Shown here: positions 15,544-26,105 of the stretch, in pieces
Layout: each line of letters begins with the position of its first letter
How positions within the stretch are numbered: the stretch's first letter is position 1
DNA from: Streptococcus sciuri
Lineage (GTDB): Bacteria > Bacillota > Bacilli > Lactobacillales > Streptococcaceae
DNA: 64,000 bases
Direction: 5' to 3'
NCBI RefSeq assembly: GCF_024814375.1
Contig: NZ_JANUXX010000001.1
Coordinates: 1-64,000, forward strand
Notes under the pieces: model-generated
Told to the model about the DNA's origin: nothing
Seen by the model: the letters and a program-made list of their open reading frames with translations, nothing else
Database searches by the model: none
Program-made: the position numbers and the translations under genes

Positions 15544-17321
15544 TGAATGAAGTGATTAAGCATAAATTAGAGCTTTTACCAGATAGTCCAGGTTGTTATC
15601 TTCATAAGGATAAAAATGGAACGATTATTTATGTTGGCAAGGCTAAAAATTTAAAAAATCGTGTACGCTCTTATTTTCATGGTAGTCATAATACTAAGAC
15701 CGAGCTCTTGGTGTCTGAAATTGAGGATTTTGAGTATATTGTCACAGGTTCCAATACGGAGGCATTGTTACTGGAGATTAATCTCATTCAGGAAAATATG
15801 CCAAAGTATAACATTAAACTTAAAGATGATAAGTCCTATCCTTATATCAAGATTACAAATGAGGTATATCCAAGACTACTCATTACACGTCAGGTTAAGA
15901 AAAATGATGGGCTTTATTTTGGGCCCTACCCCGACTCAGGTGCAGCAACGGAAATTAAGCGTTTGTTAGACCGTCTCTTTCCCTTTAAAAAATGTACGAA
16001 TCCGGCCAATAAAGTTTGCTTTTATTATCATCTAGGGCAGTGTCATGCTCATACTATCTGCCATACGGATAAGGCTTATTGGGATGGCTTAAAAGAAGAC
16101 GTTAAATATTTCCTTAATGGAAAAGATAATAAAATTGTGGATGGTTTACGCGACAAAATGCAATCGGCAGCCACTCAGATGCAATTTGAGCGTGCAGCGG
16201 AATATCGAGATTTGATAGAAGCTATTGGCGTTTTGCGAACCAAGCAACGTGTTATTCACCAAGATATGAAAGACCGTGATATTTTCGGTTATGCTGTGGA
16301 CAAGGGGTGGATGTGTGTGCAGGTTTTCTTTGTGCGAAACGGGAAGCTCATTCAGCGTGATGTGAATATGTTTCCCTATTACAATGAACCTGAGGAGGAC
16401 TTTTTGACCTATATTGGTCAATTTTATCAGGATAAAAAACACCTCTTGCCAAAGGAAGTTTTCATTCCAAGGGATATCGATCTAGACTTGGTACAGGTTT
16501 TGGTCAATAGTAAGGTCATCAAGCCTCAGCGTGGCGAGAAAAAGCAACTGGTTAATCTAGCAGCTAAGAATGCTAGGGTCAGCCTCCAGCAAAAGTTTGA
16601 TTTGTTGGAAAAAGATATCCGCAAAACCCATGGCGCTATAGAAAATCTGGGTCATTTACTTGATATTCCAACGCCTATTCGCATTGAGGCTTTTGATAAT
16701 TCTAATATCCAAGGGACCAGTCCAGTTTCTGCTATGGTCGTTTTTGTAAACGGTAAGCCGAGTAAAAAAGACTATCGTAAGTTTAAGATTAAGACGGTGG
16801 TAGGATCAGACGATTATGCTAGCATGCGTGAGGTCATTTATCGCAGATACAGTCGTGTTATCAAAGATGGATTAACACCGCCAGATTTTATCGTGATTGA
16901 TGGTGGACAAGGGCAGGTCAATGTTGCAAAAGAAGTGATTGAAAAACAACTTGGTTTAGCTATTCCTATTGCTGGTTTGCAAAAAAATGATAAGCACCAA
17001 ACGCATGAGTTGCTTTTTGGGAATCCTTTGCAAGTTGTATCTTTACCAAGGCAGTCTGAGGAATTTTTTTTATTGCAACGTATCCAAGATGAGGTTCATC
17101 GCTTTGCTATTACTTTTCACCGTCAAGTACGTTCTAAAAATTCCTTTTCATCCAAGCTAGATGGTATCATAGGACTTGGACCTAAGCGTAAACAACTATT
17201 AATGAAGCATTTCAAAAATCTAACCAATATCCAAAAGGCGAGTATTGATGAGATTATCAATTGTGGTATTCCACGCACTGTTGCTGAAAATATCCTTACT
17301 ACCTTATGTTCAAAAGAATAG
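15543..17321 (+). CDS. uvrC: UvrABC excision nuclease subunit C
   Basis: Dual-incision nuclease of nucleotide excision repair, 592 aa, cytoplasmic. Domains in order: GIY-YIG endonuclease (~12-90, PGCYLHKD and [18 protein letters not shown]), Cys-rich patch ([19 protein letters not shown]), UVR motif (~195-235, [16 protein letters not shown]), RNase H-like second nuclease ([16 protein letters not shown] and [13 protein letters not shown]), and C-terminal helix-hairpin-helix ([16 protein letters not shown]). The start [12 protein letters not shown] matches relatives; the frame opens nine codons earlier inside the promoter. It appears leaderless. Terminated by the palindrome at 17344. Confidence 0.96.
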   Translation: MNEVIKHKLELLPDSPGCYLHKDKNGTIIYVGKAKNLKNRVRSYFHGSHNTKTELLVSEIEDFEYIVTGSNTEALLLEINLIQENMPKYNIKLKDDKSYPYIKITNEVYPRLLITRQVKKNDGLYFGPYPDSGAATEIKRLLDRLFPFKKCTNPANKVCFYYHLGQCHAHTICHTDKAYWDGLKEDVKYFLNGKDNKIVDGLRDKMQSAATQMQFERAAEYRDLIEAIGVLRTKQRVIHQDMKDRDIFGYAVDKGWMCVQVFFVRNGKLIQRDVNMFPYYNEPEEDFLTYIGQFYQDKKHLLPKEVFIPRDIDLDLVQVLVNSKVIKPQRGEKKQLVNLAAKNARVSLQQKFDLLEKDIRKTHGAIENLGHLLDIPTPIRIEAFDNSNIQGTSPVSAMVVFVNGKPSKKDYRKFKIKTVVGSDDYASMREVIYRRYSRVIKDGLTPPDFIVIDGGQGQVNVAKEVIEKQLGLAIPIAGLQKNDKHQTHELLFGNPLQVVSLPRQSEEFFLLQRIQDEVHRFAITFHRQVRSKNSFSSKLDGIIGLGPKRKQLLMKHFKNLTNIQKASIDEIINCGIPRTVAENILTTLCSKE

Positions 17322-17343
17322 TCATTGTTTTATAAATGATAGA

Positions 17344-17385
17344 CTAATAAATAAAAACCGCTCTAGAGCGGTTTTTATTTATTAG
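17344..17385. terminator. Bidirectional terminator between uvrC and the DUF3042-type gene
   Basis: Perfect 21-bp palindromic arms (CTAATAAATAAAAACCGCTCT and its complement) with no unpaired centre. It covers the stop codon of the minus-strand gene. Confidence 0.9.
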
Positions 17386-17558
17386 TGAGCTATACGTTTA
17401 CGAGCTGCCTTTTTACGATTTTCTTCAATGAAAGCTGCTTTTTCCTCTTCAGGTTCGATGATTGCTTTTTTGACAGCATAGATAGCTCCTGCAACGGTGG
17501 CAGCAGTAGCAGCAACACCTGTAATAACACCCTTAGCAAATGCAAATTTTTTAGCCAT
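17382..17558 (-). CDS. Small DUF3042-like protein
   Basis: 58-aa protein with one N-terminal hydrophobic segment (FAKGVITGVAATAATVAGAIYAV would span ~5-27) and a charged C-terminal tail (EPEEEKAAFIEENRKKAARK). It matches the DUF3042 family of lactic acid bacteria; the function is unknown. The ATG at 17558 is 7 nt after AAGGAG; an ATG two codons earlier is too close to the ribosome binding site. It is a single gene between uvrC (convergent) and miaA (divergent). Confidence 0.8.
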   Translation of the reverse strand: MAKKFAFAKGVITGVAATAATVAGAIYAVKKAIIEPEEEKAAFIEENRKKAARKRIAH

Positions 17559-17676
17559 AATCATTCTCCTTCAAGTTATTGGTGCAGAAAGGTTTTCCTC
17601 TCAGCTTCTATGTTATAATATATAGTAACCTATGCTTGTAAAAATAGCAAGTAAAAAATGAAAAAGGACGGAAGTT

Positions 17677-18561
17677 ATGTCTCAAAAATTAATTTGTGTT
17701 GTAGGACCGACGGCTGTGGGTAAGACGGCGCTCGGTGTGGAGTTGGCACAGATATTTGATGGTGAGATTATTAGCGGAGATAGTCAGCAAGTTTATAGAC
17801 AGCTTGATATTGGAACGGCAAAAGCGAGTGAAATGGAGCGTGCTTTAGCTATTCATCACTTGATTGATGTTAGAGAGGTCTTTGAGACTTATTCTGCTTT
17901 TGATTTTGTTAAAGAAGCAACAAAGGCTATTACGGATATTGCGAATCGTGGTCGTGTGCCAATTATTGTTGGTGGAACAGGTCTGTATCTGCAGAGTCTG
18001 CTTGAAGGTTATCACTTGGGTGGAAAAGGAGATCAAAAAGCGATACTTGCATACCGAAGAGAGCTAGAAAAACTGTCAAATTTGCTTTTGAAAAAGGAAA
18101 TGAATGTTTACGGTATTTCTCTACCGTTGTCAAATCGTAGACGTGTCATACGTGCTTTGGAACTTGCTCGCTTTGGAATGGATATGGAAAATCAAACGCC
18201 AGATTATGATGTCCTTATTATTGGATTAAATGACGAACGTGAGAAACTTTACAAACGCATCAACAATCGAGTAGACCAAATGGTTAAAGATGGTCTGGTA
18301 GAGGAAGCTAGATGGCTCTATCAGACTTATCCTCATGTTCAAGCTAGTCGTGCTATTGGTTATAAGGAATTGTTCCCTTATTTTGAGGGAGTTGTCAGCT
18401 GGGACGAAGCGCTTGATAAGCTAAAGCAAAATACACGCCGTTTTGCTAAACGTCAGCTGACTTGGTTTCGTAATCGGATGGCGGTAGATTTCTATAATAT
18501 CAGTGATGATGAAACGCATGAAGCTATTTTAAATGCTGTGCATGGTTTTTTAGAAAACTAA
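17677..18561 (+). CDS. miaA: tRNA dimethylallyltransferase
   Basis: 294-aa enzyme adding the dimethylallyl group to A37 of tRNAs that read UNN codons. P-loop GPTAVGKT at residues 10-17, [17 protein letters not shown] for DMAPP/substrate contact, [14 protein letters not shown], and [11 protein letters not shown] plus [16 protein letters not shown] near the C-terminus. AAAAAGGACGG precedes the ATG. It heads a run of genes in one direction (hflX, unknown, rnz, SDR, recJ), although hflX has its own -10. Confidence 0.96.
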   Translation: MSQKLICVVGPTAVGKTALGVELAQIFDGEIISGDSQQVYRQLDIGTAKASEMERALAIHHLIDVREVFETYSAFDFVKEATKAITDIANRGRVPIIVGGTGLYLQSLLEGYHLGGKGDQKAILAYRRELEKLSNLLLKKEMNVYGISLPLSNRRRVIRALELARFGMDMENQTPDYDVLIIGLNDEREKLYKRINNRVDQMVKDGLVEEARWLYQTYPHVQASRAIGYKELFPYFEGVVSWDEALDKLKQNTRRFAKRQLTWFRNRMAVDFYNISDDETHEAILNAVHGFLEN

Positions 18562-18623
18562 TATTGAACTAACTTAAATAGTTGAAATATGCTATAATGA
18601 AAGGTACATGGGGAGGTGAGGCT

Positions 18624-19862
18624 ATGTTTGAGACACAAGAAGAACAAGAACGAGTGTTATTGTTAGGTGTTACATTACCTGAACAAGAAAGCAGTGAGAT
18701 GTCAATGGATGAGTTGGCTAGTCTTGCAACGACTGCAGGTGCAAAAGTCATTGCTAGTTTTGTTCAAAAACGGGATTGCTACGATAGCAAAAGCTTTATC
18801 GGTTCGGGAAAGCTTCAAGAAGTTTCCGAGATGGTTGAGAGAGAATCCATTGACACTGTGGTTGTTAATAATCGTCTAACACCACGACAAAATAGTAATC
18901 TCGAACAAGTACTTGGTATCAAAGTAATTGACCGTATGCAATTGATTTTAGACATTTTTGCTATGCGAGCTCGTAGTCACGAGGGAAAGTTACAGGTTCA
19001 TTTAGCACAGTTGAAGTACATGCTTCCTAGGCTGGTGGGTCAAGGTATTATGCTAAGTCGTCAAGCAGGTGGTATTGGCAGTCGTGGTCCTGGTGAAAGT
19101 CAGCTTGAGCTCAATCGTCGCTCCATTCATCATCAAATTGTAGATATTGAGCGTCAACTCAGGCAAGTAGCTAAAAATCGTGAAACTAGTCGTGAAAAAC
19201 GTTTGGATGATGAGGTTTTTAAGATTGGTTTGATTGGTTATACCAATGCTGGAAAATCTACTATTATGAATGTGTTAACGGATAATCAGCAATATGAAGC
19301 TGACGTGCTTTTTGCCACTCTTGACGCGACAACAAAACAGATCTATCTAGCAGAACATTTTCAAGCAACACTAACTGATACAGTTGGCTTTATTCAAGAT
19401 TTGCCAACAGAGCTGGTAGCTGCTTTTAAGTCAACGTTGGAAGAAAGTAGGCATGTGGATTTGCTGTTACATGTGATTGATGCAAGTGATAGCAATCATG
19501 CTGAGCAGGAAAAGGTCGTTTGCAATCTCCTTGATGAGTTAGGAATGTCGAACATTCCTCGTCTAGCCATTTACAATAAAATGGATATAGCAGACAGCTT
19601 AAACGCAACGGCTTTTCCAAATATTCGTCTGTCTGCTAAAGCTAAGGATAGTAAGCATGTGTTGCGTCGATTGATTGTAGACCAAATCCGTGAACAATTT
19701 GAGCCTTTTGCTATCAAAGTCAAATCAAGTGAACTCCATAAATTGTATTCGCTACAAAAGGTAGCGTTGATCGATTCTTTTGATATGGCACAAGATGTTG
19801 GGGAACTCTCGGGTTACATTGCTCCCAAAAACAAATGGAGGTTGGAGAGATTTTATGGTTGA
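18624..19862 (+). CDS. hflX: GTPase HflX
   Basis: Ribosome-associated GTPase of 412 aa that splits stalled ribosomes under stress. An N-terminal HflX domain (~1-190) contains SHEGKLQVHLAQLKYMLPRL and the Gly-rich GGIGSRGPGESQLELNRR. The G domain has Walker A GYTNAGKST (205-213), DTVGF and NKMD. A TATAAT with TGC extension (~18590) and GGGAGGTGAG set promoter and start; an earlier in-frame ATG overlaps that promoter. It overlaps the next gene by 8 nt. Confidence 0.95.
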   Translation: MFETQEEQERVLLLGVTLPEQESSEMSMDELASLATTAGAKVIASFVQKRDCYDSKSFIGSGKLQEVSEMVERESIDTVVVNNRLTPRQNSNLEQVLGIKVIDRMQLILDIFAMRARSHEGKLQVHLAQLKYMLPRLVGQGIMLSRQAGGIGSRGPGESQLELNRRSIHHQIVDIERQLRQVAKNRETSREKRLDDEVFKIGLIGYTNAGKSTIMNVLTDNQQYEADVLFATLDATTKQIYLAEHFQATLTDTVGFIQDLPTELVAAFKSTLEESRHVDLLLHVIDASDSNHAEQEKVVCNLLDELGMSNIPRLAIYNKMDIADSLNATAFPNIRLSAKAKDSKHVLRRLIVDQIREQFEPFAIKVKSSELHKLYSLQKVALIDSFDMAQDVGELSGYIAPKNKWRLERFYG

Positions 19863-20499
19863 TTATATTGATTTGGCACTACGTTATGGAGGTTTTACTA
19901 GCCTAGATAGGGTTTATTTAACAAACTGTTTGGAACGTTTATCAGATGATGATAAACTAACGTTAATCACCCCTCCACCAAGCGTGATTAATGCTTACTT
20001 TGCAGAGATTTACCAAAAGCAATCACCAAAGGCGGCAACAAATTACTATTTTGAGTTATCAAAGGCGTTTCACCTTTTTATTGAGCAGCCCAGTTTTTTA
20101 GAGGTAAAACCCTTTGTGCGTCTGAATCTATCTGGAAAGTCCTATGGTTTTGCCTATATGTCAGATAAAGAGCTAGCACAAGTATTTTCAGAAACCGATG
20201 AGCCAATTTCAACGTCTGTTTTATTAGAGATAGCGCATCTCTTTCCACACTATGTGGTTTATACGGTAGAGAATAAAATTATGATGCGAGAGAAAACTTT
20301 TTCTGAACGTATCTTATTAGATGAAACCCCAAAAGACTGTCTTTTGGGGCAAGTATCACGCTTAGAGAATGATGTGATAAGAATCACAAGCTTTAATCAC
20401 GAAGAACTTTTGGATTTGGCAAAAGTTTATGAAGGTCAACGCTACTATCAGTCAGACGGTAAACAAGCTACACTTTATATTGAAAATAGAAAGGATTGA
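19855..20499 (+). CDS. Conserved streptococcal protein of unknown function
   Basis: 214-aa soluble protein starting [22 protein letters not shown], with [19 protein letters not shown] near residue 40 and [13 protein letters not shown] near 90. A protein like this lies between hflX and rnz in other streptococci and is sometimes labelled cystathionine beta-lyase, for which I see no support (no PLP-lysine motif, far too short). It is translationally coupled to hflX by an 8-nt overlap with GGAGAG upstream. Conserved position suggests a housekeeping role; function unknown. Confidence 0.8.
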   Translation: MVDYIDLALRYGGFTSLDRVYLTNCLERLSDDDKLTLITPPPSVINAYFAEIYQKQSPKAATNYYFELSKAFHLFIEQPSFLEVKPFVRLNLSGKSYGFAYMSDKELAQVFSETDEPISTSVLLEIAHLFPHYVVYTVENKIMMREKTFSERILLDETPKDCLLGQVSRLENDVIRITSFNHEELLDLAKVYEGQRYYQSDGKQATLYIENRKD

Positions 20500-20501
20500 A
20501 C

Positions 20502-21431
20502 ATGGAAATCCAATTTTTGGGAACAGGGGCAGGGCAGCCCTCTAAGTCTCGTAATGTCTCGAGCTTAGTACTTAAGCTTCAGGACGAAATCAATGAAATT
20601 TGGATGTTTGATTGTGGCGAAGGGACGCAACATCAGATTTTAGAGACAACTATCAAGCCACGCAAGATTCGCAAGATTTTCATTACGCATTTACACGGGG
20701 ATCATATCTTTGGTTTACCCGGCTTTTTGTCTAGCAGAGCTTTTCAAGCAAATGAAGAGCAGACAGATATCGATATTTATGGACCAGCAGGGATTAAAAA
20801 TTATGTTCTTACCAGTTTGCGTCAGTCAGGAGTGCGATTGCCGTATCATATTCATTTTTATGAATTGACCCAAGATAGATTGGGCAAAATTTTAGAAACA
20901 GAGAAATTTACTGTTTATAGTGAGAAACTTGATCATACCATTTTTTGTATCGGTTACCGTATCGTACAAAAAGATTTAGAAGGAACTTTAGATGCTGAGG
21001 CATTAAAAGCAGCTGGTGTACCGTTTGGTCCTTTATTTGGTAAAATCAAAAATGGTGAAAATATAACATTAGAGGATGGTCGTCCTATTATCGCTAAAGA
21101 CTATATCTCTGAACCGCGTAAAGGTAAGGTCATTACTATTTTAGGAGATACTAGAAAGACTGATGCCAGCGTGCGTCTAGCTTTGGGAGCAGATGTTTTG
21201 GTTCATGAGTCCACTTATGGAAAGGGTGATGAAAAAATAGCGAAAGCACATGGACATTCAACTGTCATTCAAGCAGCAGAAGTCGCTAAACTAGCATCGG
21301 CCAAACGCTTACTTTTAAATCACATCAGCGCTCGCTTTTTGGGACGAGATTGTAGACAGTTAGAAATAGCTGCTAAGACTATTTTTTCACAAGCACATAT
21401 TGTTAAAGATTTGGAGGAGGTTACGATTTAA
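20502..21431 (+). CDS. rnz: Ribonuclease Z
   Basis: tRNA 3'-processing endonuclease of the metallo-beta-lactamase fold, 309 aa. Zinc motif [13 protein letters not shown] near residue 62, LGDTRKT for the Asp ligand, and HESTYG plus AKAHGHST and LNHISARF for later His ligands. I choose the ATG at 20502 over one two codons earlier because it follows AGAAAGGATTG at proper spacing and gives the family start [11 protein letters not shown]. It overlaps the SDR gene by one base. Confidence 0.95.
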   Translation: MEIQFLGTGAGQPSKSRNVSSLVLKLQDEINEIWMFDCGEGTQHQILETTIKPRKIRKIFITHLHGDHIFGLPGFLSSRAFQANEEQTDIDIYGPAGIKNYVLTSLRQSGVRLPYHIHFYELTQDRLGKILETEKFTVYSEKLDHTIFCIGYRIVQKDLEGTLDAEALKAAGVPFGPLFGKIKNGENITLEDGRPIIAKDYISEPRKGKVITILGDTRKTDASVRLALGADVLVHESTYGKGDEKIAKAHGHSTVIQAAEVAKLASAKRLLLNHISARFLGRDCRQLEIAAKTIFSQAHIVKDLEEVTI

Positions 21432-22195
21432 TGACCGAAAGAGTGATTCTGATAACAGGCGCTAGCGGTGGCTTAGCACAGGCTATAGTTTCTCAGCTTT
21501 CTAGCAGTGATCAATTGATTTTATTAGGAAGAGACCGTAAAAAATTAGAAAAACTCTATGGTAAGAGACAACAGACAGTATTTTATACGTGTGATATCAC
21601 AGATGAAAAAGAAGTAGCACAGCTTATAGAGAAAATCTATCAGCGCTTTGGGCATATTGATATTCTTATCAATAACGCTGGTTTTGGCTCTTTTAAGTCT
21701 TATGATACTTATACCGATGCTGAGATTCGAGATATGTTTGCGGTCAATACTTTTGCTGTTATGCTCTTTTCTCGTCTTGTTGGTGAGAGAATGGCAAAGG
21801 CTGGACATGGTCATATTGTCAATGTCGCTAGCATGTCAGGATTGATAGCAACGAGTAAAACTTCGATTTATTCAGCGAGTAAGTTTGCTGTGATTGGTTT
21901 TTCAAATAGTTTACGACTAGAGTTAGCGGATAAACAGGTTTATGTGACAACAGTCAATCCGGGTCCCATACGCACAGACTTTTTTGATACAGCAGATCCG
22001 TCAGGTCATTATCTGAAGAGTGTTGAACGATTTGTGCTTAGCCCTGAGATGGTGGCAACTAAGATTATTTCTATCCTTGGCAAAAATAAGCGTGAGGTTA
22101 ACTTGCCTTTGTTACTTAACTTTGCATATAAGGCTTACACACTCTTTCCTAAAACAGCTGATTTTTTAAGTAGAAAGGTCTTTAATTTCAAATGA
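21431..22195 (+). CDS. Short-chain dehydrogenase/reductase
   Basis: Classical SDR of 254 aa with cofactor loop TGASGGLAQA (residues ~9-18), NNAGFG, catalytic Ser in VASMSGL and YSASK (Tyr/Lys). The substrate cannot be read from sequence. C-terminal part includes NFAYKAYTLFPKTADFLSRKV, a positively charged amphipathic tail seen in DltE/YqjQ-like members. It is embedded between rnz and recJ with 1- and 4-nt overlaps; this coupling is conserved in streptococci. Confidence 0.88.
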   Translation: MTERVILITGASGGLAQAIVSQLSSSDQLILLGRDRKKLEKLYGKRQQTVFYTCDITDEKEVAQLIEKIYQRFGHIDILINNAGFGSFKSYDTYTDAEIRDMFAVNTFAVMLFSRLVGERMAKAGHGHIVNVASMSGLIATSKTSIYSASKFAVIGFSNSLRLELADKQVYVTTVNPGPIRTDFFDTADPSGHYLKSVERFVLSPEMVATKIISILGKNKREVNLPLLLNFAYKAYTLFPKTADFLSRKVFNFK

Positions 22196-24411
22196 TTTCA
22201 GCAACATACGAGTGGACTTTTAACCCTCAAGTGCCTGATGAAGCATTTTTAGAATTAGCAAAAGCGCATAATCTTGACGGTATGACCAGCCAGTTTCTCT
22301 ACAATCGTGGGATTGATACTGAGGAAAAATTGCTCAATTTTTTAACATATGATATTTCAAAACTGCACGATCCCTATCTCCTTCATGACATGGATAAGGC
22401 AGTGAGCCGTTTGCGTTTAGCTATTGAAAGTGGAGAGCAGATTCTCGTTTATGGTGATTATGACGCTGATGGGATGACATCGGCTTCTATTGCTAAAGAA
22501 GCACTTGAAATGCTGGGTGCTGAGGTGCAGGTGTATTTGCCAAATCGTTTTACAGATGGTTATGGACCTAATCAGAGTGTTTATCAGTATTTCATTGAAC
22601 AACAGAGTGTTTCGCTTATCTTGACAGTTGATAATGGTGTCGCTGGACATGAGGCTATTTCTTATGCCAATGAACAAGGCGTAGATGTGATTGTCACAGA
22701 TCACCATAGCTTACCAGAAGAGTTACCTGATGCGTACGCTATTGTCCACCCTGAACATCCAGATAGCAATTATCCGTTTCCTTATCTAGCGGGGTGTGGG
22801 GTTGCTTTTAAGCTTGCATGCGCTCTTTTAGAGATGGTGCCAGAAGAGTTGTTAGATCTGGTTGCGATAGGAACGATTGCAGATATGGTGAGTTTAACTG
22901 ATGAAAATCGTCAGTTGGTTGCTATGGGCTTACAAGTGATGAAAACAACTGAACGTATTGGATTACAAGAACTTCTAAGGCAGTCTTCTATTGATTTAGG
23001 GGAGGTAGATGAAGAGACTATTGGTTTTCAAATTGCACCACAATTGAACGCTTTAGGGCGTCTTGACGATCCAAATCCTGCTATCGCTCTTTTGACTAGC
23101 TTTGATGACGAAGAAGTTGTTGCTATCGCCGAAATGGTTCACGCTAAAAATGAAGAACGAAAAGCGCTTGTGCAGAGAATATACGATGAAGCGATGGACA
23201 TGGTGGATTTGTCAAAACCTGTTCAAATATTGGCTAAAGAAGATTGGCATCCAGGTGTTTTGGGTATCGTTGCGGGGCGTATTTTAGAAAAAATCGCACA
23301 GCCTGTTATTGTTCTTGCTATTGATGACGGTAGAGCTAAGGGAAGCGCTAGAAGTGTTGAGGCACTGGATATTTTTTCAGCTCTTAATAGTCACCGCGAT
23401 CTTTTTCTTGCATTTGGTGGTCATAGTGGAGCTGCTGGGATGACACTGGAAGTTGATAAGCTAAATTCTCTAGAAGAAGAATTGATTGACTATATCTCAT
23501 CTCATCATCTGGACATGTCTCATAAAAAAAACTTGCAGTTAGATGTTAATCTTCGCTTAGGAGAACTTAACTTAGAGCTTCTCCGCAATATCAATACCCT
23601 CGCTCCTTTTGGAATGGACAATCCCAAACCAATCTTTTGGTTAAAGGATATAGCGGTAGAGCAGGCAAGAACGATGGGGCAAAACAATGCACACCTCAAG
23701 ATGAAACTCTCTCAAGATGGTGTGTCTTATGACCTTATTGCCTTTCATCAAGGCGGACATCTGCTTGATTTTCAGCAGGCACAAGGGCTCGAGTTGGCAG
23801 TGACACTAGCTATCAATGAATGGAATGGCAAGACCACTCTCCAACTTATGTTGGTGGATGCTCGTGTCAGAGGTCTTCAATTGATTGATTGTAGATCAAA
23901 GACTGCTTTGATTCCAGAGGAAATCCCAGATATTTTTGACAATCCCAATAGCCTACTCGTTGCAGTGAAAACAGTGCCAGAGACTGAAGAGAAATTGCGC
24001 CAGCTATTGTGTCAACATCGCTTTGAAGCGATTTATTTTAAAAATGCTATTGCTAAGCCTTACTATCTAACAGGATTTGGTACACGTGATCAGTTTGCAA
24101 AACTTTATAAGACCGTTTATCAATTCCCTGAGTTTGATGTGCGCTATAAGCTTGATGAACTCAGTCGTTATCTCAATATTCCAGAGATTTTACTCATTAA
24201 AATGATTCAAATCTTCGAGGAATTACAGTTTGTGACGATTACTGATGGTGTGATGATGCTCAACAAAGAAGCTCAAAATCGTGATATTTCAGAGAGTGTT
24301 ATTTATCAAAATTTAAAAAAACAAGTTATCTTTCAAGAAATGATGGCGCTTGCAACTCCAAAGGAAATTTACGATTATTTGACAAGTGATACAGAGAAAA
24401 AAACAGAATAA
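22192..24411 (+). CDS. recJ: Single-strand DNA exonuclease RecJ
   Basis: 5'-3' ssDNA exonuclease in recombination and mismatch/base excision repair; 739 aa. DHH-family motifs: VYGDYDADGMTSASIA (~85-100), TVDNGV, VTDHHSLPE, and DHHA1 FGGHSGAAGMTLE (~405). An OB-like domain follows (~460-560) and a C-terminal extension (~570-739) typical of Firmicute RecJ. The ATGA overlap with the SDR gene indicates coupling. apt follows with its own TATAAT (24483-24488). Confidence 0.95.
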   Translation: MISATYEWTFNPQVPDEAFLELAKAHNLDGMTSQFLYNRGIDTEEKLLNFLTYDISKLHDPYLLHDMDKAVSRLRLAIESGEQILVYGDYDADGMTSASIAKEALEMLGAEVQVYLPNRFTDGYGPNQSVYQYFIEQQSVSLILTVDNGVAGHEAISYANEQGVDVIVTDHHSLPEELPDAYAIVHPEHPDSNYPFPYLAGCGVAFKLACALLEMVPEELLDLVAIGTIADMVSLTDENRQLVAMGLQVMKTTERIGLQELLRQSSIDLGEVDEETIGFQIAPQLNALGRLDDPNPAIALLTSFDDEEVVAIAEMVHAKNEERKALVQRIYDEAMDMVDLSKPVQILAKEDWHPGVLGIVAGRILEKIAQPVIVLAIDDGRAKGSARSVEALDIFSALNSHRDLFLAFGGHSGAAGMTLEVDKLNSLEEELIDYISSHHLDMSHKKNLQLDVNLRLGELNLELLRNINTLAPFGMDNPKPIFWLKDIAVEQARTMGQNNAHLKMKLSQDGVSYDLIAFHQGGHLLDFQQAQGLELAVTLAINEWNGKTTLQLMLVDARVRGLQLIDCRSKTALIPEEIPDIFDNPNSLLVAVKTVPETEEKLRQLLCQHRFEAIYFKNAIAKPYYLTGFGTRDQFAKLYKTVYQFPEFDVRYKLDELSRYLNIPEILLIKMIQIFEELQFVTITDGVMMLNKEAQNRDISESVIYQNLKKQVIFQEMMALATPKEIYDYLTSDTEKKTE

Positions 24412-24530
24412 TACCTGAATGAGAAAAGTATTCAATTAGTGATAGAAATATATTTTTCATGTACGAATGCCTCAGTTTATGATATAATAAAGAGCAAAAA
24501 TATTTTGGTAAAAGCCTAGAAAGCAAGGAA

Positions 24531-25043
24531 ATGGATTTAAAAAATTACATTGCCTCTATTGAGGACTATCCTCAAAAAGGGATTGTATTTCGAGATATTA
24601 GCCCATTGATGGCTGATGGAAACGCTTATAGCTACGCTGTTCGTGAGATTGTGCAATATGCAACAGATAAAGAGATTGATATGATTGTAGGTCCTGAAGC
24701 TCGTGGTTTTATTATTGGCTGTCCTGTCGCCTATGAACTTGGTGTTGGTTTTGCTCCAGTGCGTAAACCTGGTAAATTGCCACGTAAAGTTATCTCAGCT
24801 GACTACGAAAAAGAGTACGGTATGGATACACTGACGATACATGCTGATGCTATCAAAGTTGGTCAGCGTGTGCTCATCGTGGATGATCTTTTAGCGACTG
24901 GAGGTACGGTCAAGGCAACGATTGAGATGATTGAGCGCTTGGGTGGAGTTGTTGCAGGTTGTGCCTTTCTTATCGAACTAGATGATCTCAAAGGACGTGA
25001 CGCTATTGGCGACTACGATTGTAAAGTCTTGTTGCACTATTGA
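24531..25043 (+). CDS. apt: Adenine phosphoribosyltransferase
   Basis: Purine salvage enzyme (adenine + PRPP to AMP), 170 aa. N-terminal [20 protein letters not shown] and [12 protein letters not shown]-binding loop [13 protein letters not shown] at ~121-133; GPEARGF for the pyrophosphate site. AAGCAAGGAA precedes the ATG. An extended -10 (TGATATAAT) at 24480-24488 gives it a separate promoter after recJ. Confidence 0.96.
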   Translation: MDLKNYIASIEDYPQKGIVFRDISPLMADGNAYSYAVREIVQYATDKEIDMIVGPEARGFIIGCPVAYELGVGFAPVRKPGKLPRKVISADYEKEYGMDTLTIHADAIKVGQRVLIVDDLLATGGTVKATIEMIERLGGVVAGCAFLIELDDLKGRDAIGDYDCKVLLHY

Positions 25044-25081
25044 TAGGTATAGAATATAACTATATCTAATTCAAGAAAATA

Positions 25082-25115
25082 TATAATTGAAACCTATATC
25101 TTCATATTCTATAAT
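25082..25115 (+). promoter_or_regulatory. metA promoter with probable Met-box
   Basis: -35 TTGAAA (25087-25092), 17-bp spacer, -10 TATAAT (25110-25115). The -35 lies inside TATAATTGAAACCTATA (25082-25098), which matches 13 of 17 positions of the streptococcal MetR/MtaR box TATAGTTTSAAACTATA. I infer LysR-type methionine control. Confidence 0.55.
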
Positions 25116-25151
25116 AGAGGGTAACGATATTACAGAAGTGGAGATGTTTTC

Positions 25152-26096
25152 ATGCCAATCAAAATTGATAATGCACTACCTGCTCTAGATATTTTACGTT
25201 CTGAGAATGTTTTCATGATGGATGATAAACGTGCTAATCATCAAGATATTCGCCCATTAGAGGTATTGATTTTAAATCTCATGCCTACAAAAGAAGCAAC
25301 GGAGACACAATTGTTGCGTCTACTATCTAATACCCCACTGCAAATCAATATTGATTTGCTCTACATGTCCTCACATACCTCTAAAAATACTAAAGCAGAG
25401 CATCTAGAAACGTTTTATAAGACTTTTGATAATATCAAAAGTCGTTATTATGATGGATTGATTATCACTGGTGCACCTGTTGAGACGTTAGCGTTTGAGG
25501 AGGTTGACTATTGGCAAGAGCTTTGTCAGGTTTTCCAATGGAGTAAAAAACATGTTTTCTCAACTCTTCATCTTTGTTGGGGAGCGCAGGCTGGTCTTTA
25601 TTATAATTATGGTATTGACAAGGTTTTGATGTCTCAAAAACTATCAGGTATCTATAATCAAGATGTTTTAGATCGTCTTAATCCTTTGATGCGTGGGTTT
25701 GATGATTGCTTTAATTCTCCACATTCAAGATATACTGAGGTGGTCACAGAGAGTGTCAAAAAACTGTCTCAACTTGATATTTTGGCTGCAGGAGATGAGG
25801 TAGGATTGTCTATTTTAGCGACAAAAGATTTGCGAGAGGTCTATAGCTTTGGGCATTTGGAGTATGATCGTGATACCTTGAAAAAAGAGTATCTGCGTGA
25901 TCTTAAATCTCATAAAAAAATACAGTTACCTAAGCATTATTTTCCAAATGATGATCCAAATCAAGTGCCAAAGTTGTGCTGGAATCTGCCAGCTACCACT
26001 TTTTTTAGTAATTGGATTAATTATGCGGTTTATCAAGAAACCCCTTATCGTTTAGAAGAGTTAAACAATGATTATACTTATTATGCGTGTTTATAG
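25152..26096 (+). CDS. metA: Homoserine O-acyltransferase (MetA/MetAS)
   Basis: First committed enzyme of methionine synthesis, acylating homoserine; 314 aa. N-terminus [20 protein letters not shown], the acyl-enzyme Cys in [12 protein letters not shown] (~142), His in [12 protein letters not shown] and the Glu of this block complete the triad. Whether acetyl- or succinyl-CoA is used depends on a residue I do not assign here; Firmicute members mostly use acetyl-CoA. The promoter carries a probable Met-box. dnaD follows after 9 nt. Confidence 0.92.
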   Translation: MPIKIDNALPALDILRSENVFMMDDKRANHQDIRPLEVLILNLMPTKEATETQLLRLLSNTPLQINIDLLYMSSHTSKNTKAEHLETFYKTFDNIKSRYYDGLIITGAPVETLAFEEVDYWQELCQVFQWSKKHVFSTLHLCWGAQAGLYYNYGIDKVLMSQKLSGIYNQDVLDRLNPLMRGFDDCFNSPHSRYTEVVTESVKKLSQLDILAAGDEVGLSILATKDLREVYSFGHLEYDRDTLKKEYLRDLKSHKKIQLPKHYFPNDDPNQVPKLCWNLPATTFFSNWINYAVYQETPYRLEELNNDYTYYACL

Positions 26097-26105
26097 AGAG
26101 GATTT

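Noticed and set aside
19855..20499. Cystathionine beta-lyase label for the gene between hflX and rnz
   Set aside because: No PLP-binding lysine motif and about half the needed length.
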